A DNA stretch of 64,000 nt from Ridgeia piscesae. Lineage: Eukaryota; Annelida; Polychaeta; Sabellida; Siboglinidae. The translations under genes and the position numbers were made by a program. Positions 61,459 through 64,000 of the stretch are shown here, in pieces. The stretch spans positions 332,001 through 396,000 of the forward strand of contig JAODUO010000481.1 in the NCBI GenBank assembly GCA_025642075.2. Direction: 5' to 3'. The notes under the pieces are model-generated. The model saw nothing but the letters and a program-made list of their open reading frames with translations. It made no database searches and was not told the DNA's origin. Numbering within the stretch: the first letter of the stretch is position 1; every line of letters starts with the position of its first letter.

Positions 61459-64000
61459 TTACTTACTTTACTTATGCCTGTTTGCTCGCTGGGAGCTTAG
61501 GCCATCGACTAAGGAACGCCACCGTTTTCTGTCCGTGGCCATCTTCTCCATTTCTCTCCTGGTGTATCCCATCTCCTTCTTTCTTTTTCCATGTCTCTTT
61601 TGCCAGGTGTTTCGTGGCCTACCTCTTCGTCTCTTCCCTGGGGGTTCCATGTGATGGCTTGACGGGTGATGGTGTTTGGTGGTTTCCTGAGTGTATGTCC
61701 TATCCATCTCCATTTTCTCTTCTTTAATTCATTTCCTATGGGTAGTTGCTTGGTCATTTTCCAGAGTGTAGTGTTGGATGAATGAATGTCTACTTCAAGT
61801 GTAAGATTCTGCGCAGGCATTTGTTGATGAAGGTCTGTATTCTTTTTAGTGTCTTCTGTGTACTTTGCCATGTCTCCGATCCATAGAGTAAAACTGCCTT
61901 GACATTTGAATTGAATATTCTCAGTTTGGTGTTAGTTTTGATTTGTTTTGCTCTCCAAATTTTTCTCAACATGATGAATGCAACTCTTGCTTTCTGTATC
62001 CTTGCTTTGACGTCTTCTGCTGTGCCTCCATGTTTGTTGATTGTACTGCCCAGGTATGTGAATGAGTCTGTCTCTTCCAGTGGCTCTCCGTTCATTGTAA
62101 TGGGGTTGTTGTTCTTTGTGTTGGCTTTCATAATCCTTGTCTTGCTTCTGTTGATGTTGAGTCCTAGCTGTGTTGACACTGTGTTTAGCAGCTCTGTTTT
62201 TTCCTGCATTTGTTGATGGCTGTGTGAGAGGAGAGCGAGGTCATCCGCAAAGTCCAGGTCCTCCAACTGGCTCCAAGGTGTCCACTGGATCCCATTTCTT
62301 CTATAATTTGTAGTCTTTTTCATGATCCAGTCTATGGCGAGCAGGAATAAGAATGGTGACAGAAGATATCATTGCCTCACTCCTGTCTTCACCATGAAGG
62401 GGTCTGTAAGTTGTCCTGCATGAATGACCCTGCATGCCATATCCTCGTAACTATTTCTTATCAGAGATATAAGTTTATTCGGTATCCCGTAGTGCTGTAG
62501 AAGCTTCCACAGTGTATCTCTGTCGAGGCTATCAAATGCCTTCTCATAGTCTACAAAGTTTATGTACAGGGATGACTCCCATTCCATGGATTGTTCTACA
62601 ATGATTCGCAGTGTTGCTATTTGGTCGGTGCATGATCTGTCTTTGCGGAAGCCAGCTTGGTGGTCTCTGAGTTTGGCATCCACCACTGTCTTCAGTCTGT
62701 CCAAGATGACTCTGTTGAGGACCTTTCCGGGTACTGATAGGAGCATTATTCCTCTGTAGTTATTACAATCTTGCATATCTCCTTTCTTTGGGAGCTTCAC
62801 GAGGTACCCTTCTTTCCATTCAGTTGGTATTTCTTCTTGCTCCCATATCTTCCCCAATAGATCATGCAGTATCTCTGTGGAGGTCTCTATGTCAGCCTTG
62901 ATTGCCTCGGCAGGAATTTTGTCTGGGCCTGAAGCTTTCCCTCTCTTCATGTGATGGATGGCTTTCGCAATCTCTGCCTTACTTGGTCTTTCGCAGATTA
63001 TCTGGAGTACTTCTTCAGCTGGTGTGATGTCTGGAGGGTTCTGGGGTGGTGGCCGGTTTAGCAGTTCTTCAAAATGTTCCCTCCATCTCTTCAACTGCTC
63101 TTCATCACTGGTAAGTACATTGCCATTCTTATCTTTGATAGGTCTGTCTGTACGCTTGTACTTTCCTACAAATTTTCTTGTTATGTCATACAGTTGTTTC
63201 ATGTTTCCTTGGGCTGATGCATCCTCTGCTTCCTTGGCTAGGTCTTCAATGAAGTTTGCCTTGTCTGTTTTTACGCTGTTCTTGACTGCTCTGTTTGCCT
63301 CTGTGTACTCTTCCTGTGCTGTTGCTTTTGCTGCTCTCGTTCGGCTGTTGTTAATTGCACCTTTCTTTTCCTTCCTCACTTGCACTTTGTTGAGAGTGTC
63401 TGCAGAAGTCTTTTTGTTGGTATTTCTTCTGTCCCAGAACTTCGCTGCATGTGCTGGTCCACATCTCCTTGATCTGTTGCCATTGTGTGTCTATGTCCAT
63501 GTTTCCTTCGTCAAGAAGATCTTGTAGGGCTTCATATTTGTTTCTGACTGTAAGTCGGAAGGTCTCTGTTGTCAGCCTGTCCTTTAGGAAGTCCATATTG
63601 TACGGCGTTCTGGTGCTCTTCTTGACTTCTCTCTTCTTTAGCTTCATCTTCATTCTGGCCAGCACTAGATGGTGGTCTGAGGCTGCATCTGCTACTCTCT
63701 GCACCCTCACATCCTGCATTGATCTTCTGAACTTCCGTCCTATGCAGATATGGTCTATTTGATTTTCTGTTCTGTGGTCTGGTGATACCCAGGTTGCCTT
63801 GTGAATCCTCCGATGCGGGAACATGCTGCCTCCGATGATCATGTTGTTAAATGCACAAAATTCAGCCAACATCTCGCCATTTTCATTCATGTTGCCAAGT
63901 CCCTGTCTGCCCATGACTTCTTCGTACCCGCTGTTGTCTGATCCGATTTTGGCGTTCAAATCTCCCATGAGTATTGTCATGTCCTTCTCCTTCAATTTGT
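61459..64000 (-). mobile_element. Decayed RTE-like non-LTR retrotransposon, 5' end off the window
   Basis: Minus strand. 63995-63351 encodes an AP-type endonuclease part (GDLNAKIG, NQIDHICI, SDHHLV). After a frameshift near 63380, 63385-62369 encodes the RT fingers and palm (LPKKGDMQDCNNYRGI, AGFRKDRSCTDQI, DYEKAFD). An in-frame TGA at 62369-62371 replaces the usual Gly, and the frame continues with FADD (62251-62240) and a SFTYLGS block. Further frameshifts near 61800 and 61650 separate the C-terminal [19 protein letters not shown] region. The 3' end comes right after the stop codon as an (AAGT)n-type short tail near 61460, as in RTE-clade elements. The clade is inferred from these motifs. 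Not functional as it stands. Confidence 0.88.

Noticed and set aside
62958..63762. Plus-strand frames of 189 and 103 codons
   Set aside because: Antisense of the LINE endonuclease/RT region; the minus strand carries the recognised motifs.

Overview
The window is animal nuclear DNA with spliced genes (GT/AG introns with consistent phases). Orthologues of bilaterian proteins, tRNA-derived SINEs, degenerate LINEs and intronic minisatellites suggest a non-vertebrate bilaterian. A marine lophotrochozoan such as a mollusc is my guess; the sequence alone does not fix the species.

Layout. 1-14306 (+): the C-terminal eight coding exons of a REXO1-like DEDDh RNA exonuclease, whose 5' part lies off the left edge. 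16312-44378 (-): a complete 15-exon GNL2/NOG2 nucleolar GTPase gene, convergent with REXO1. It assembles without a break into 726 residues, from an ATG behind an ETS-like site to a TAA followed by a poly(A) signal. 47613-49809 (-): an intact two-exon ankyrin-repeat/SOCS-box (ASB-type) gene. 52365-56079 (+): a complete six-exon centrin-3 gene with a 17-nt first coding exon. 56781-58006 (-): a three-exon Rieske-domain (RFESD-like) gene. 59659-61012 (-): the last three exons of an HDHD2-like HAD phosphatase. 61459-64000 (-): a decayed RTE-like LINE running off the right edge.

Repeats. Eight minisatellite arrays fill about 23 kb (roughly a third of the window). All lie in, or appear to lie in, introns of REXO1 and GNL2, with units of 61, 47, about 66, 24, 27, 54, 38 and 35 bp. 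Three of them sit on splice junctions. The 38-bp GNL2 array and the about-66-bp REXO1 array are tandem copies of an intron-exon boundary, each unit repeating the acceptor AG and the first codons of the real exon. They present about 145 and 22 decoy 3' splice sites upstream of the true one. The 35-bp GNL2 array begins inside the 5' splice site of exon 5. This is the most unusual feature of the window. Other mobile DNA: a 1342-bp TA-flanked element with 16-bp terminal inverted repeats (pogo/Tc1-mariner-like), a 1222-bp TTAA-flanked element (Kolobok-like), a fold-back MITE, two copies of one tRNA-SINE family and two LINE reverse-transcriptase relics.

Function. The genes are housekeeping: RNA 3'-end exonuclease, 60S ribosome assembly GTPase, E3-ligase adaptor, centriole protein, 2Fe-2S protein and phosphatase. 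I see no evidence that they form one pathway; the neighbourhood is ordinary animal gene order with very repeat-rich introns.
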